DNA of 64,000 nucleotides from Mantis religiosa (lineage: Eukaryota; Arthropoda; Insecta; Mantodea; Mantidae), in contig CM060958.1 in the NCBI GenBank assembly GCA_030765055.1, forward strand, positions 920,001 to 984,000. The letters are read 5' to 3'. The notes under the pieces were generated by a model, which saw only the letters and a list, made by a program, of their open reading frames with translations, was not told the origin of the DNA and made no database searches. Shown in pieces: positions 1 to 12,119 of the stretch (its first letter is position 1; each line of letters opens with the position of its first letter). Made by a program: the position numbers and the translations under genes.

Positions 1-2000
1 CCATGAATAGGCGATGCTGGAGAGATTGCCAACACGATTTGATATTGTTAGTGAGGACATTTGTGTTCATCACCGCACATAGTGCAAGATCAATGAAACT
101 TTATAAATCAAGCCATTGGTATCGGACATCACTTCCACCTAAAAACTTTGTTTACTGAATGCCAGGGGCTTGGTGGAATATTCATTTTCAGATTTTACAG
201 TTGGGCTGCTTCCTTTCTAGCAATGGCACCTGTGATGTTTTGAACTTCTGTAAAAGATGTTTGGGATGTTAGTGCAAAGGTTGGCAACAGATGCATATTG
301 CAAATAACCATGTGAACAGCAGTGCAATTGCATGGCCACTTTGACAGGTTCTGACAGCCCTTGTGCATGCCTCTCCAAATTTCTTGAGGGACATATTCTA
401 AAGAATATCTAAATACAAAAATACAGAGAATGTTGCCAACACATTCTCTATTTCTTCTATTTCTTATAAATTAGCGATACTGTAATGGGAATACTGCCTA
501 ATGTAGGCATTATTTCTGTATAATAATGTGTGTGACGTAAAAGTCTCATCTGTTCCCAATAAAGAACTACTCCACTTTTTGTACATAACTTGTGTATTAA
601 TTGTGTCAACTCTAAAATTAAAACATATTCTTTGGGCATGAAAGAACATTCATTTTTTTTTTTTTTTTTTTGCTTTACGAAAAAATTTCATTATCCCAAA
701 TGCTTTGTGCTACAATTCCTTTTAGTGTTTAAATAATTATGCTAATAATAGTAATAATAATAAACTTAACCTACGTATTATAGTATCGCTAGTTTGCTTA
801 CGTAGTGTTGGTATTTCCCGGGAAAGTACGCCTTCGATGTTGGCAACGCTCGAGACAAGACGTTACACTCGCCTTATTGCTACGCCGTCCAAGTGCACCT
901 TTATCCTAAATGAGAGAACAGGAAATAATGAAAAGTTTGTCCCATTTATCACTGGTTAACTGGTTTCCGTACCTCTAATTTAACTCTTGCCGTGAAAAGT
1001 AACCATTCTGTACTTCTTTTCTTAGCCTGCAGTGTATGGCCATATTGGTGGTAGGGGCATTTATGTCAGAAAACAAGGAGTTAAACTTCGTCAGAGGGGC
1101 CCCGGATTCCTTATTTTTTGCCTAAGCATTACTTCCCGGCTATACTTTGTTCAAGATCCTTGCAAATCCATTTGTAACGCCATTGATCGGAATAATTGAA
1201 AACGACAATGGGTTCTCACTGCGACAAGTAGTAAAAATTGTCATACAAAAGTAAATGTATGCGAACAAAATTATTGAAGATAAGTCGTGTTTCCCCTACA
1301 TTTATAATGAAATTTCTCGATTCTCGGCAGGGTACCACATAAAATAATATTTGCTAGTTAAAGTTACATTACGTGCCTTTTTTCCAATTCCATTGAATCC
1401 ATTCCAAAAGCTGTGGTAATAACGATTTATTTTCTAAACGTCTCACTATGTCTATAAATTGCTCCTGTGCTGCAGGCAGTGTAAGAGTGCTTGCCATTAT
1501 CCTAATTTATGTAATAAACAAGATAATCTTATTTCACAGCATGCTATTGTCATGCAAGCACGTTTTCAAACCTTAACATTGCTTTGCCACCTAGTGTTAG
1601 TGTTCCGAAGCTTTTATCTACAGAATAGCCAACACACATAAATACGGCAACCAACTTACCCATTAAAAGAACGAGGGCATTATAGCATAGGCTTTTATGT
1701 TATCCGTACATATATTTAAACGTAGCTTGTTTCGTGGAAATTTTAATGCCAATATTAATTTTCTGTAACATTCTCAGGTTAAACTGCCACTTTCTCCCTA
1801 TGCGCAGAACACCAACCCATTGGTATTACACTTGCCACCGTGACGTCATTTATGTAAAGCGCACCATTTTAAACTAAACGATATGGTTCATCATCAAAGC
1901 TCGTAAAAGGAGAAATAGGCAAAGCAGAGAATGGTCATTGCTATTATGTTTTTAAAATGGGGAGAGTTCTGGATTAAGGCGAATCAGAATCAGATGTGTT
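1..2000. other. AT-rich spacer, no gene recognised
   Basis: No ORF longer than about 60 codons has recognisable protein similarity, and I see no splice-linked exons. A T homopolymer of about 19 bases sits near 654-672 and a short TAA-rich stretch near 740-765. I see no tRNA-like or transposon ends here. Confidence 0.6.
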
Positions 2001-2317
2001 TGCATGTTCAGTGTTACCACCTCGTTATCCCCATTCTCTTTCACACACTTCCCTAGAGAATGCATGTCCTTTCCTTCCCGCAAAAGAACCCAAACTGAAT
2101 TTTCAATGTTTTATAATTGGCTTCTCGAACCGCAAGGCATGTTTTGTATATATGCCACAGGAAGGAAGGGATGAGATGAAAGGCGACTGTGGACTACAGG
2201 ACAGGCCATGCAGACGACAGAGAGGCTCGACTGCCTGGCTGGGAGGTGTTACTCGCTTAAGTCACTGTCCAGTGAAAACCAGGGAAAGTTCGGCTAAAGA
2301 TTATCCTCTCTGACCGC

Positions 2318-2400
2318 TCCATGTCTGTACATTTAGTGGGATATAAAAGAACTTCTGCTGGACAAACTTCCGGCGGCGTTGCCAGAATAACCTTGAAGCA
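2318..2400 (+). repeat. short interspersed repeat, also found near 60.56 kb
   Basis: The stretch beginning near 2330 (a TTTAGTGGGATATAAAAGA-type block, then GGACAAACTTCCG) recurs in slightly changed form at about 60558-60610. The shared part is about 45-50 bp. It could be the body of a SINE family, but I cannot define ends. The surrounding 2000-2300 has short unrelated ORFs that I do not consider genes. Confidence 0.4.
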
Positions 2401-2519
2401 GGCCCCAGACACCAACCAATGGACCATAGAAGATAAAAATGAAAAAACCACCCACACACACACAAATAAAAAAGGACATAGTTTGTCTAATTTGGGACAA
2501 ACTATTTAACAGAATTTTT

Positions 2520-4097
2520 GTATTATTATGGTGAGAATTCTTACTCACATAATAAAAATGTACAACTACTTACTGCTATTATTAATGCTGTCATTACCAC
2601 TAACCAAATCTATACCATACCAAATCAAAATAATAGTAAAATATTTGTTACAAAAGTGAACCTTATTATTCGTCACATCTTTTTAGGATCCCTCTGCATT
2701 CAGAAGAGACTTGTTTTTGGAACACACAATCCGAGCTTTCCAACAATTGCCAGTAAACTGAATCAGTTGATAGGTGTAATGAACAAATGAGTGAACACAA
2801 AAATAGATATTGCCAGTAGTTACACTGCTATGACTTGCCAGTGTTTATTTATTATGCAAGCCGAATATTACAATGTAACAATGAAAAGTTGTCGAATAAG
2901 AATATAAATCAGCCTTTTGTTACAGTAAGAAATTAACTATCGAACATAAACATTCAAAATAATTAAAGAGTAAGGTCATATTCAAGATCATAGTTTAAAG
3001 TTATTGGCTTGTATACCCGTAAAATTCATTCCAAACCCGGACACTCTGGGTGGCACCTGGTGTTCTGGCAATCGTACTGATATGATCTTGACATTTGAGC
3101 ATTGTTAACAAACAAAATACAGAGCCAAGAACAAGTTGCTATGTCAGTTGTCCGACACACAGCCTGTAAGGAAGATGAAATGGGAGACAGAAAACGCCAC
3201 TGCAGCCTTGCTAGTCAGGGTGAGCCTGGATGGCAAGTCTCACCAAGGTAGATATTTCTGATCAATGTCCATAAATCTCCACACCCTTATCATTGACAAT
3301 TTTTGGTCAACTTTCATCCTGTTAAAGACTATTGTAAGTCTGCAACAATGTGGTAATGGAAGTTCATATAATTAACCTGAAGTAGACAGAATACACTATT
3401 ATAATAGTTTGTTGAAGAACGAACAATTCAGAGTTTTTGAAAAATATTATATTTATCAGCATCACCATACTAATTCAATAAATTGAAGTTGCATTTATAC
3501 TCAAAGAAATCAGGTACATGGGTGAAGTAAAATAACCTGCTTCCATTGCTATCCACTTGAATAGCTTATAAACCACTTAGGAAGGTCCTAACAAAACACA
3601 TTCTAGGAAAATACTAGCAATATATGGAGCATACAGTACTAGTTCAGCTCTAAATTATATTTATTTTGTGCTTCATTGTATCAGAGTCCTTACTCATAGA
3701 AATAATCCTAAGACGTTTGTTTCATTTACCTGTTCAACTTCTCTATTTCTTATTGTTAACTTTATATTCGTCTATTTTTTGTTACTAAGACTGATTTGCA
3801 TCCACTCTGTTTTGTTTGTGTTTAATATCATACCCAAATGTCTGTTAGCCCTACTTTGTAACTCCATTTCTGTTTCTCCTGTTACTAGAATTGTCATATC
3901 ACCTCTATAGCCTATTGCTATTTCCCTGCTTCTTCTACGGAACAAGAAACAGAAATGTCGTGCATAGAATATCTGCTAACTAAAACATTATTGGCACAAT
4001 GATGGACTATAAATTACCAACATCAGTTAAAACAATTGCAGATGAAACATTTAAAAAAAGATTTAAGGAATTTTTAATCTCTTAATGCTTATATTCC
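2520..4097. other. AT-rich spacer, nothing recognised
   Basis: Short ORFs at 2518-2790 and 3668-3910 have compositionally driven, low-information sequence. No splice-bounded exon, transposon end or RNA gene was recognised. Confidence 0.5.
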
Positions 4098-4840
4098 TTA
4101 ACACTAGAAGGACCACACCCATCATTTTGACAGATGCACTGCTTAAGCAAGAAATAGGTCTTCTAATGTTTTTTTCTACACTTCCCATGTTCTATGACTT
4201 TTAATAAATACTGATGACAATCACAGCCACAAAGAATCAAGCATTTTGGACCATTCTAAAAACTGGTACAAACAACTCCTACTAGAAGGACTGTCATCCG
4301 TCATTTTGACAGGTACGGAAGTGTGAACAATAGCCTTCGGATGTGTCCACATCTGTTTGTTGTTTTCCTTCCTGATTGGTTTATGGCACTCTGCAGACCC
4401 TTTGTTGATGAGTATGAAAGCTTTATTGTCAAGTGGTGCAATTCGTGCTACCACTTATGTAATTATGAGGTGTTGGAGCAAAAACCTTTTTGTTGAAGTT
4501 GTTATGGTCGAATACCTGGGGAACAGCATTTTTCAGGAACAGAATGAGCAGAAACAAATTTGCTGAAATGTTGTGGTTTATGCAATTTGATGACAAGGAC
4601 ACACGTTCTCAAAGACTAAGTTTGCTAAGGGAATTTGTCCATTTCACATTTGGTTATTGTATACATTTGGATTGACAAAAGTAAAATTATATACTGGTAA
4701 ACTGTATAAATAATATTAGATAAACTGGTATGCACTCAAATTTGTTTACTATTTTAAAAAGGGCAAGTAAAACTGCACCCTTCAAAATGACAGGTTGGTC
4801 CTTCTTGATAGACCATACTCGCCGGTCCTTCTAGTGTTAA
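4098..4840 (+). mobile_element. piggyBac element remnant with TTAA ends
   Basis: Seen: the element starts TTAA-CACTAGAAGGACC and ends with the exact inverse, GGTCCTTCTAGTG-TTAA. This fits the piggyBac hallmark of TTAA target duplication. A subterminal motif (TCATTTTGACAG type) repeats near each end. A second copy of TIR plus subterminal motif lies inside at about 4275-4310, suggesting an internal rearrangement. About 740 bp is far shorter than the usual 2-3 kb autonomous element, so most of the transposase is deleted. Confidence 0.85.
4330..4680 (+). pseudogene. piggyBac transposase fragment (DDE_Tnp_1_7 type)
   Basis: Between two frames the translation gives a WSKNLFVEVVMVEYLG segment and then, at about 4520-4600, GTAFFRNRMSRNKFAEML followed by MQFDDKDTR. 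This resembles the conserved piggyBac block in which a Met-Ser-Arg-Asn-x-Phe segment precedes a Phe-Asp-Asp-Lys-x-Thr-Arg segment. The catalytic DDE core and C-terminal zinc-binding region are missing, and at least one frame change is needed. It is a dead fragment inside a piggyBac element with intact ends, so it could have been mobilised in trans. The family call is firm on motif plus TTAA ends; no activity is implied. Confidence 0.7.
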
Positions 4841-5145
4841 ATGATAAATTCTTTTACAGAAAAAGTCAACAAACTGATCGAATCTTTTAATTGTAGCATA
4901 TACTTATTTAAAATTGTAAAATAATTTTTTTAATATATAATTTTGTGCTAGAATATCTATATTTGTGTAAATAACTGTTCAATATTTCATGTTTGTAAGA
5001 TAACAAATAAAATGTGTAGCTTTGACCATGTAGCAGTTCTATTGACTGGTGTAGCAACTTGCCAGGAAATTACACTAAAGGGGACAACAAGGTTATGTAA
5101 ACATAACAACACATTCCATTCATACCATACACAGATAGCAATAGC

Positions 5146-5295
5146 AATGTATCTCCAACAACATAGACTAGCAAAACACTTGAATTTAGTTTCCCATAAA
5201 GGTGTTAACTTATACAGGGTGTTAATCTCCAAGATAGACTAACAAAACACTTGAATTTAGTTTCCCATAAAGGTGTTAACTTATACAGGGTGTTA
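5146..5295 (+). repeat. tandem duplication, about 72-bp unit, 2 copies
   Basis: A unit running from AGACTAGCAAAACACTTGAA through TTATACAGGGTGTTAAT is repeated almost exactly, the second copy starting about 72 bp later. It abuts the interspersed repeat that begins with the same ACAGGGTGTTAA end. Confidence 0.8.
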
Positions 5296-5610
5296 ATGCA
5301 CTATACCAAAATAATTTCAAGGATTGTAGATGTGACTAATATAAGCAAGTTGAGATAGGCAGTGCATGGTCTGTGGCTAAGCATTACACAAACCTAATTG
5401 GGATCAGATGCTGATAAGTTGGTATTTAAACAAGGTGTGTGAAATTATTGGATTGCATGTCTCTAAACCTGCTTTCTGAGTATAGAAATGTTGATTCTTA
5501 GTAGCTCGTTATTGGCATTCTCAAAATTTAATGCCTCAAAGATCTCTGAAATCTTAAACTAATCACCTGCCAGTGCAACTCTGAACAGCAATTAATGTAG
5601 GGATCCTGCC
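5280..5610 (+). repeat. interspersed repeat with ACAGGGTGTTAA end (copy 1)
   Basis: About 300 bp here matches, in reverse orientation, the sequence at about 19010-19318. Shared blocks include the ACAGGGTGTTAA end, AAGTTGAGATAGGCAGTGCA, the GATAAGTTGG region and GAGATCTTTGAGG-like sequence. The similarity is diverged but collinear. There is no coding capacity, so it is probably a non-autonomous transposon; the class is unknown. Confidence 0.6.
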
Positions 5611-7280
5611 TTCTGCACTGTTGTGACTCCTTGGGGATGCCCTTATTGGGGCATAAGTACAAAAGACCAGTCTGATCAATGTGCCAAATCCTGTCCATAA
5701 AATTCTAACCTCCTCGTTTACATCCTTCATGACTTACCTTGTGGTGAGTAGTCAGGATGGGTAGTCCTAAGGAAGGAGATGATGATAAAGGAAAGGTGAG
5801 CAGTTGGAGCAGGGGAAATCTCCTTTAGTGAAGTTTGGGTATTTAAACCCAAGTCCAGACAATCCACAAGGACCTCTTGTTCAAGATGACCTACAAAATA
5901 AAAGCATTTTTAAACAAGAAGTGGGAGAAAGGAGCAATTTTATCTAAATAAACCTTTATTCTCATTGACACATAAAAACAGTCACACAAGAAATCACATT
6001 TATACTGTCTTGTCCATTAATCTAATGACACAGCGTTTGTTTATATTTCACCACGGCTCATACATTCATTTAGTTGTAACAAACTTATTATGCTTATTAT
6101 TATTATTATTATTACAGGTTATCAATATTGTTATTATTCTGCTTAATTTCAGGGATTTTATAGAGTAAGATACAGGAATTTGATTACAAAAGACTTTTTT
6201 TTGTGAGTATACAAAGATACATTGTTGCTTTGTTTTAGCAAAGAATGTAGAAAATTCTGTTTTTGTTGTTAGAGGAGTACAGTGTCACGTTGCAGTAGCA
6301 GAACTATTGTTGTTAACAATGAGCACGCAGAAACAATTAAACATCCACATTATAACAATGTTACATCTCTCCCACACACTCTTATAAGAACACTTAGTTT
6401 CATTATAGTCTAATGATGCCTGCTATACACTTTGTTGTTTTATGCGCAGCTTGACAAGAATTTAAATATCAAACACAGGTTTGGCTACATGACTAACTTG
6501 CTTACACATTACATGGAACAGTTCCAAGCATGTCTACAATGGGTAGACATTAATACGTTCAATATATATACATTAAAGCATTTATGTTTCCGTAATATGC
6601 ACATATAGGTTATACAATGTCAGAAGACACTTCGTACACTGAAGTCTGATGCGGTACCCACCTTCCGAGAGGGAGGGAAGAAGTGAAGGAATCACGGGAG
6701 GTTACAGGCCACAGAGACACACAGAGGTTCTTATCAATTCCAAGTTCAAAAACTTGTCGCACTACTGAAGCTGCCCAGAGTGGTGATGAACGATCCATTC
6801 ACCAAGCAGGCTTCTAGAGCAAGTATCTGCATCAACTATCTAAGCTTTGTTTCAAATAAGTTTGCCCCATATCGGTTAATGCTGACATGTACCTAATCAC
6901 CTCTCATTGGCTGCTGTCATGATATATACTGTTGTGCGGTAAAAATGAGGTCGTTATTTCACTTGATGATATACAAATCTTAATATACTTGAAGAGAATT
7001 GTCAAATTTATGTTTTCATAACTGCATGAATTAAATATATAACACAACAGAGTTAATTTATCTGGAATGCAAGTTAATTCTTAACATGGAATAAGGAGAA
7101 GGATCCTTTGCTTCAAACCTGCTTCTCAGGATGACTGATTATAGCAGGTGCATCTATCGGATTATTGACATATTTCTTTGTATGATTTTTATCGCTGACC
7201 TTGCTTTGAAGCTTGCACGACTTACGGCACTGAAAACATTAGCCAATTAAGGTAAAGGGAAAGGTGGAGGGATACATGTC
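5611..7280. other. spacer, nothing firm recognised
   Basis: Mostly AT-rich sequence with a short TTA microsatellite at about 6093-6114. A more GC-rich patch at 6640-6800 has an open minus frame of 62 codons with no recognisable motif and no convincing splice context. I do not call a gene. Confidence 0.5.
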
Positions 7281-7319
7281 TGTGGGGCAAGGTTATTTAA
7301 AACATAACACCACATAACC

Positions 7320-7500
7320 TACAAGCACTTCAAAATAAGAGAAATCACAGTAGTTGTCCACAGGGAAGCATAGAGCCTTGATGAAAGAATGCTCTGTTGC
7401 TTGCCAATGCTTTAATCTCATGCCAGCTTTTCCCTTTTCATCCTTGACAGTGGTATACCATGTTGCCCTAGGTCTAGCTCTACGTCTACTCAGTCCCTTG
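7320..7500 (-). pseudogene. possible LINE or domesticated-type C-terminal fragment
   Basis: Read on the minus strand, about 7505 down to 7340, one frame stays open for about 50 codons. It contains a GLSRRRARPRATWYTTVKDE segment. This resembles the Gly-Arg-Arg-x-Arg-Pro-x-x-x-Trp-x-x-x-Val-x-x-Asp signature near the end of many arthropod non-LTR reverse transcriptase ORFs. No upstream RT motif is visible, so this is a fragment at best. Confidence 0.3.
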
Positions 7501-7520
7501 AGTCTAGTTCTTTCTTGATT

Positions 7521-7989
7521 TTAATCTCAAGCCATGATATTTCTCAGGCAACAGTTTATGAAGATTTGTAATTTCCTTCCAATTTGCTGTCAGAATGATT
7601 TCATTTAAAAGGAAATGATGATAGATGAGAAACCACAAGAAGCCCCCCCCCCCCCAAAAAAAAATAGATTGTTAGAATACTGACAAATTCAAACAAAACT
7701 GAACACTGTAAACCATTATTTGTTAAATTGGGAATTCCAAGGGTGGTAAATTTATATATCTATGACATACTGGTTAAGATCAAAGAGGATCTACATGATT
7801 ATAAAACTAGAAATGGAATACATAAACATGTGACAAGAAATAATAATATAATTGATATGCCATTCCATAGATTTACAGAATACCTACTGTATGCTGTTTG
7901 TGTAGTGTTTCCATAGGTTCCCTTTCTATCCAGTCAAACTAAATCCATATTGCATCCAAAACTTTTTACATTCTGAGCTAAACAGTAGC
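7521..7989. other. spacer with poly-C/poly-A tract
   Basis: A C run followed by an A run occurs at about 7646-7664. Otherwise the DNA is AT-rich with one short uninformative ORF (7728-7916). Confidence 0.5.
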
Positions 7990-7994
7990 AAAGT

Positions 7995-8650
7995 GTGTAA
8001 TGGAGTGCTGGAAGCACCACTACCCCAAGAATTTCATCAGTGGGGGGTGGCGGACAGAAAATTTCTGCTAAACAATGTTTCATTTGCTCTGGATACATTT
8101 TCAAAATCTATTTCATTAACATCCATGGTGCTGCTGACAATTTAACAGCTGCTTAAATTTGATTGAACAGTTCGGCGAGCTCATTCAAAACTGTATTTAC
8201 GCATTCGTAACCTTCAATACCATACATCGTAGATTTCCAGAAGTAATCGTGACTCTTCAATAGTTAGGAACTACTGACAGATTTTATCACATGAAGCCTC
8301 TGTAGTGTTGAAAAAAGTATATTTCAATAGCATTAGCAATAGAATTTTACGTAGAATGGTATTTAGTGGTGACAAATAGGAAATTGTTGTTTAGTTTTAA
8401 GTTATTAGCAAAAGTGTGAGAGTTGTATACTTTCTCCCTGTTAGATAAAACAGTTCACGTGATATGGGCTGGGGAATGAGGTGAGAGGTGAGGCCTGCAG
8501 TGTGAGCAAGGCCTACGTGTTACTCTACAATAGAAAGAGTACTAAAGTGTAGCCTCAGTTCTTTGAGTCATTATTCTCTCTTATTTTAATGAAAATTATT
8601 ATTTGGAGCTTCCCTCACTTTGAAAGTCACACCTTGCCACTACAGCTATA
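7995..8650 (+). mobile_element. hAT-like non-autonomous element, diverged copy
   Basis: This is collinear with 27705-28740. Shared blocks include TTTGCTCTGGATACA, TATTTCAATAGCATTAGCAA, GACAAATAGGAAATTGTTGT and TCTTTGAGTCATTATTCTCT. Ends here are eroded (GGAAGCACCACTACC on the left, CCTTGCCACTAC on the right), whereas the other copy has clearer CAGTGGCGAAGC ends. It has no coding capacity. The hAT assignment rests only on the terminal sequence of the better copy. Confidence 0.5.
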
Positions 8651-9714
8651 ATAGAAAATATATAATAGATATATCATACTATAATAGAAAAATTGGGAAT
8701 ATACCAATTTACCAGCAGCAAAAAGTAAATGGACAATAGGGCAAAGACATTTTTGGCTATAAAACAATGAAATTGATCCTGAACCTGTACTTTTAAAAGG
8801 AACCTAAACTTGAAATAACTAACAATTGTGGGGATTGGTATTGACAATGCTACTGAGGTCCAAACTTGATCTATTGTACCTATGTCCCACAGACAAAACC
8901 GCCTGAGCCATCCTACTCAGTAATCTGGTGTTACTTTTTCATTTTGAGAAACAAAAGGTTGGCTTTTGATTACCTTCAAGGTACCTTTGCAGGAAGTTGT
9001 TTAAAAAGACACCAAAGGATAAATTAATACAACAATCTCCTACACAAGGGCATTCAACATCAACTCTTGAAACATGTCTCATGTAGTTATGTACTAAACC
9101 AACTCACATGCTTGACTGTAAACTTCTAACAAGGTAGTGGAATTTTGTAAGAATAGTTTGTAGGGGAGAGAAGGTGAGTCTTCAGCATTTAATTGTTTTT
9201 GACCTCAATAGTTAACTAGACCTTCAAATATTTATTTGTGCAATTGTTTCTTGCTTCTTATAACAAATGAATTTGCTGTAAAAATGTGCATTATTTAATT
9301 CCTTGTACAAATCTAAGGATGTAAGCATGCTAGTCAAGTTATTTGGACCATTGCTGTTCCCCAAAAACTGGGTAAACAGTGTTGCCATTGTTTTACATGT
9401 AACACATACAGCAAAACAGAAATACAAGCTCAACAGAACATCTTTGTGCAGATACATGTACTTCAAGAGAAACACTTTCCTGTAGTTAAAATCATGTTTG
9501 ATTAGTTTGCTTCAAACCTTGAAATAACCTTGATTTAATGCCCTCAAACTTGTTGATGCAAAATCCTGTTATTTCAACAAGTATAATAATCAATGAAAAA
9601 GTGTTTTTCTTGAATGATAAACCAGTGTTTATTGAAGCTGCCAGTGCTACACTAATGAATGACATGAAAATAAGAATTGAATAAGTAATTTGTGACAGGA
9701 AATCCAATATCATC
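8651..9714. other. spacer, nothing recognised
   Basis: AT-rich sequence with a few short ORFs in opposite frames (9224-9475, 9303-9485, 9492-9758) that show no motif I recognise. Confidence 0.5.
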
Positions 9715-9721
9715 CATCTGA

Positions 9722-10477
9722 GGCGGAGTGCCTGAAGGCTCTGTACTATCCCCAACACTCTTCAACATCTATGTGGCTGACCTTCTCACTGAGCTGCACG
9801 TTAACATAACACAATTTGCTAATGACATGCTGAATTTCTGCACAGATAGACACCCAAGCAGAGGCTTTATCCCCATACAGAGACACTTATGCCTCATCCA
9901 AGATGACTGCAAGCTCTGGCGCTTGTCCATTAACATGGAGAAAAGCCAAGCCATCTTGTTTACCAAGCACCGCTTTCCTGCCAATCTTCCCACATTTGTC
10001 TATTCTGGGCAAAGGACAGGATGGATGAATTCCATAAAATACTTGGGAGTCAAGCTGGACAAGGGTCTAACTTTTAGAGAGCACATCCAGGATTTGTCGC
10101 ATGAGGCATGTGGAGCTTCGGCTTCGCTATACACGATGATGAGGCTTACAATGCCTATCCCTCTAAAGCTATACCTTTTCAAGGCTTTAGTGCTTCCTGT
10201 AATACTTTATGCATGCAAAGTCTGGGGCATGACTGCGGACTTGCAGCAGGTACAGAATAGATGTCTTCAGATTATCTATTCTGTATGCAGATGCTTTCAT
10301 GAAACCTCATCTCTCCTCTATGTGGAGGATGTGATTACATGCTGGGCCAAGAAATTCTACAAGAGTTTACCTCACTACCAGAGCACCCTGGTTAGGTATC
10401 TTGGGGACTATCATCCCAATGAACACCGCCTAAAGTGTTATCAGCTTCCCCACATGGCTTGCAGGTATAAACAGTAA
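9722..10477 (+). pseudogene. Jockey-type non-LTR retrotransposon RT fragment
   Basis: An open frame of about 250 codons begins with GGVPEGSVLSPTLFNIYVAD, the RT palm/fingers motif (usual form GVPQGSVLSPxLFNIY). It continues through TQFANDMLNF at the catalytic box, where the family has FADD, so the first catalytic Asp is replaced by Asn. Then come WRLSINMEKSQAILFT and KYLGVKLDKGLTFREHI, both typical of Jockey-clade RTs, and a thumb-like region. The N-terminal RT, the endonuclease and ORF1 are missing (5' truncation, normal for LINEs). An open frame with a dead active site suggests a fairly young but non-functional copy. Confidence 0.85.
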
Positions 10478-11380
10478 CCCTAAGGTTATTCTACCAATTA
10501 AAAATTATTCCCACTCAAGAACTGCCTGGATTATTCTAGTTCAATCAATTTTCTTTCCTTTCCAAAAAGTTTACATCTAGCGATGCACAACTGGCTGCTG
10601 CACCTGATTTCTCAACCATTGAGGAGCTTAGGCTGCCTCCCTTCTTTACATCAACCTAAATTCAAACCGCCATCCTGTAAAACCCACATTCCCGTCATAC
10701 GTGGTTAAGTCCCTCCTACAAGGTACACACATGACACACCACGGGCTGTCCCTCAGCCTGCCAACAACACTGCGACAGTGATCCAGTATCAAAGTTATGG
10801 GAAGGGACTCAAATAATCAGGCAATACATGGTGAACAAAACATATTGATTGTATATACAATACCATTATAACAAATTATAGTAATGTTAAAACTTTAGAT
10901 GCATTTATCTTCATTTAATTTATGGCATGGAAATAAGGAGAAGTGCTGCAGGAACGTATTTAAATAGAAATTTCATTCTACAAAGCAAGTGTATTAGATG
11001 GATATATAATTCAAAATTAAAGGAAACTTGTAAAACTAGCTTCGTTAATGAAAAGCTTTCCACCATTTATTGTCTGTGTATTTACACAACTTAAAACGTA
11101 CATCAGAAAAACAAAAACCTACAAGTACATGACCATAATACAGTCATGGGAAAAGTTTCAGAATTTCACAAAATCATATGTGCCATTGTAACTCAGATAA
11201 ATTAGTAATTTGACCTGCAAAATAATTGGGAAACCACTGAGTTTCTTGGAATACCTAAGTCATCAATTCAAAATGTGTTACACATACTTGGACCTCACAT
11301 TTAACCTATGGATTGACTGAACTGTGTGTAGTTCGAAAATAAGGTGTGACAAAAGTTTTTTAAAACATGTAATCTTAGCA
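10478..11380. other. spacer; 3' flank of the Jockey fragment not delimited
   Basis: Sequence 10478-10800 may still be LINE 3' sequence (fairly GC-rich, with broken frames), but I find no poly-A tail or target duplication. 10800-11380 is AT-rich with nothing recognised. Confidence 0.4.
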
Positions 11381-11389
11381 GATGAAGCT

Positions 11390-11710
11390 ACATCCCCTGA
11401 CAATGGTTATAGGGATCTGAACCACCGAGTGAAATATTTGACTATGACAGAGGTTCTCCAAAAGTAAGGATATGGTGCAGTTTAATGCGTGATCAGGTCA
11501 TTAGCCCTTTATTTCTTACTGAGTGGACTGTCACAGGACATGTTTACTTAGACATGCTAGAACAGTATGTTTTCCCTCACAGAGAAAAATTTAAGAACAA
11601 CACAATGTTATTATTTCAACAAAATAGAGGTGCCCCCCACCAGTTCGAGATGCTCTGCATGCAAGATTCCCTTACTGGTGGATTGTAGGACCTCCTAGTA
11701 CCCCAGCTTG
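11390..11710 (+). pseudogene. Tc1/mariner-superfamily (DDE_3) transposase fragment
   Basis: The frame 11485-11688 reads MRDQVISPLFLTEWTVTG, then a YLDMLEQYVFPH segment, LLFQQNRGAPHQ and a broken end. This matches the DDE_3 pattern in which a Thr-Val-Thr-Gly, Tyr-Leu-x-Met-Leu block precedes a Gln-(Q/D)-(D/N)-x-Ala-Pro-x-His block. The usual catalytic Asp in the QQDGAPPH box is Asn here (QQNRGAPH). Both ends of the element are lost, and it directly precedes a different mariner. Confidence 0.6.
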
Positions 11711-11944
11711 ACACTCCTAGACCTTTTATGGGGATACATAAGAAACATTGTAAACCAGGGCACAGGGAATTATTTTTATTGATAACTTGTAAAAGGGTAA
11801 AAGCTTCACTGATGAGTACTACGCAAGCTTAATACAACGTTTGAGTGATAAGGTGAAAACAAAAAAGAAAATAATCTTGTTTCTTCACAACAATGCTCCT
11901 CCCCATCGTTCAGTCATTGCAATGGGAAAAATATGCAAATTAAA

Positions 11945-12119
11945 TTAAAATGATAAAATAGAAGTATTTATAAACAGTGGAGCTTTATCAATAAAGCTAA
12001 ATAAAGACTAGTCAAACATCTGATGATGGGGACGTGTGGTTCTTGAAACATGTCCTAATTTTAAATGTAAGTGGAGCTAAAGTGTTTTTATAGTCTGACA
12101 AGTGGTTTAAAAAGATTTT
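11945..12119 (+). mobile_element. solo PLE 3'-end (pLTR) fragment inside mariner
   Basis: Flanked by the 12-bp duplication ATGCAAATTAAA (11933-11944 and 12120-12131) in the middle of the mariner coding region. It has no ORF but carries a hammerhead-like core and an ATGTAAGTGGAGCTAAAGTG segment. This matches the 3' end of the older plus-strand PLE at about 15150-15205. I interpret it as an extremely 5'-truncated Penelope-like insertion. Confidence 0.7.
12016..12055 (+). ncRNA. hammerhead-ribozyme-like motif in PLE fragment
   Basis: CTGATGA lies at 12020-12026. A helix II candidate follows (GGGGAC with GTTCTT around a GTGTG loop, several G-U pairs), then GAAAC at 12045-12049. Next is a minimal two-pair helix III (AC/GU, two-base loop) and a GTC cleavage-type triplet. 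Order and spacing fit the minimal hammerheads known from Penelope-like elements. Helix I is weak here, so activity is uncertain. Confidence 0.55.
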
